Positions 20,881-21,031 of a stretch of 21,031 bases of DNA are shown here, piece by piece; within the stretch, counting starts at the first letter, position 1; every line of letters begins with the position of its first letter. The notes beneath the pieces were generated by a model, which saw nothing but the letters and a program-made list of their open reading frames with translations, was not told where the DNA came from and did no database searches. The DNA lies in the NCBI GenBank assembly GCA_020249025.1, contig JADCGM010000218.1:1-21031 (forward strand), written 5' to 3'. The position numbers were made by a program, and so were the translations under genes. Source of the DNA: Alphaproteobacteria bacterium (GTDB lineage: Bacteria; Pseudomonadota; Alphaproteobacteria; Sphingomonadales; Sphingomonadaceae).

Positions 20881-21031
20881 TTCTTCACCAGCCCCAAAAC
20901 CGTCGATAGCCCCTGCCTGGCTTGAAGTTCACCCGCAGAACTACTTTGGCGCAGGCGGACCACCGCATCGCTGGCTGTCAGCCATCGCGGAGAGCCTTCC
21001 CTTGAGCTTCCACTCTGTCGGCCTGTCGCTG
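20789..21031 (+). CDS. bufB: DUF692/BufB multinuclear iron oxidase (5' part, cut by window end)
   Basis: This is the N-terminal 81 residues of a DUF692 (MNIO, MbnB/BufB-like) TIM-barrel enzyme, which uses a non-haem iron cluster to convert precursor cysteines to thiooxazole-type groups. Signature parts are seen: PGIGLKPQHY (11-20), WLEVHPQNYFGAGGPPHRWL (44-63) and PLSFHSVGLSL (71-81), with the family histidines at 19, 48 and 75. Residues about 26-42 (PMSASISSPAPKPSIAP) look like an insertion compared with the usual spacing. The ATG at 20789 is 30 nt after the second precursor gene; its ribosome-binding site is weak. The BufC partner (DUF2063) would be expected downstream, outside the window. 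Confidence 0.88.
   Translation, partial: MKLPPNLPPLPGIGLKPQHYAQVLQPMSASISSPAPKPSIAPAWLEVHPQNYFGAGGPPHRWLSAIAESLPLSFHSVGLSL

Overview
The window is high-GC DNA, read here as an alphaproteobacterium and most likely a sphingomonad. This rests on the gene order ftsK – lolA – xth – ribA – L,D-transpeptidase, frequent GTG/TTG starts, a CnoX-type thioredoxin with an intact WCGPC, and a short sigma-F-like ECF promoter of the kind described in Caulobacter. Species assignment is inference.

Left part (1–8.5 kb): on the minus strand, ftsK (DNA translocase), lolA (lipoprotein carrier), xth (exonuclease III), ribA (GTP cyclohydrolase II) and a YkuD-type L,D-transpeptidase. The last three are joined by 4-nt or shorter stop/start overlaps. 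A membrane-bound CHASE4–GGDEF–EAL protein on the plus strand sits between ftsK and lolA. Two REP/BIME-like double-palindrome elements occur, at 1–107 and 8273–8407. A strong intrinsic terminator at 8131–8159 faces ftsK and suggests a small RNA or an attenuated leader.

Middle housekeeping part (8.5–12.4 kb): a UbiH-family flavin hydroxylase on the plus strand. On the minus strand are a 61-aa conserved-looking small protein, a cold shock protein, and a probable three-gene operon cnoX – LON-domain protein – Trm112-like protein. A tRNA-Gly(GCC) gene follows on the plus strand.

Right of the tRNA (12.4–20.0 kb) base composition becomes visibly less GC-rich and the content turns accessory. There are three regulator-centred modules. 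(1) hxlR faces gfa – tfoX-like – DUF2461 across a clean palindrome. (2) A tetR–GST pair faces dsrE-like and PNPOx-like genes across two matching operators. (3) A second tetR faces an exported isochorismatase-like hydrolase, a DUF1348 protein and a bicupin across a 17-bp inverted repeat. Together they look like stress or xenobiotic (aldehyde, quinone, electrophile) response cassettes, possibly acquired next to the tRNA.

Right edge (20.0–21.03 kb): the start of a bufferin locus (copper-binding RiPP family). Two DUF2282/BufA-type four-Cys precursors are followed by a DUF692/BufB (MNIO) gene cut by the window end, all downstream of a GTAACC-N16-CGAA promoter. The second precursor has a lipoprotein signal, so it would be a membrane-anchored bufferin. 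The bufB start codon lies inside a 15-bp perfect inverted repeat. This is the most interesting part of the window.
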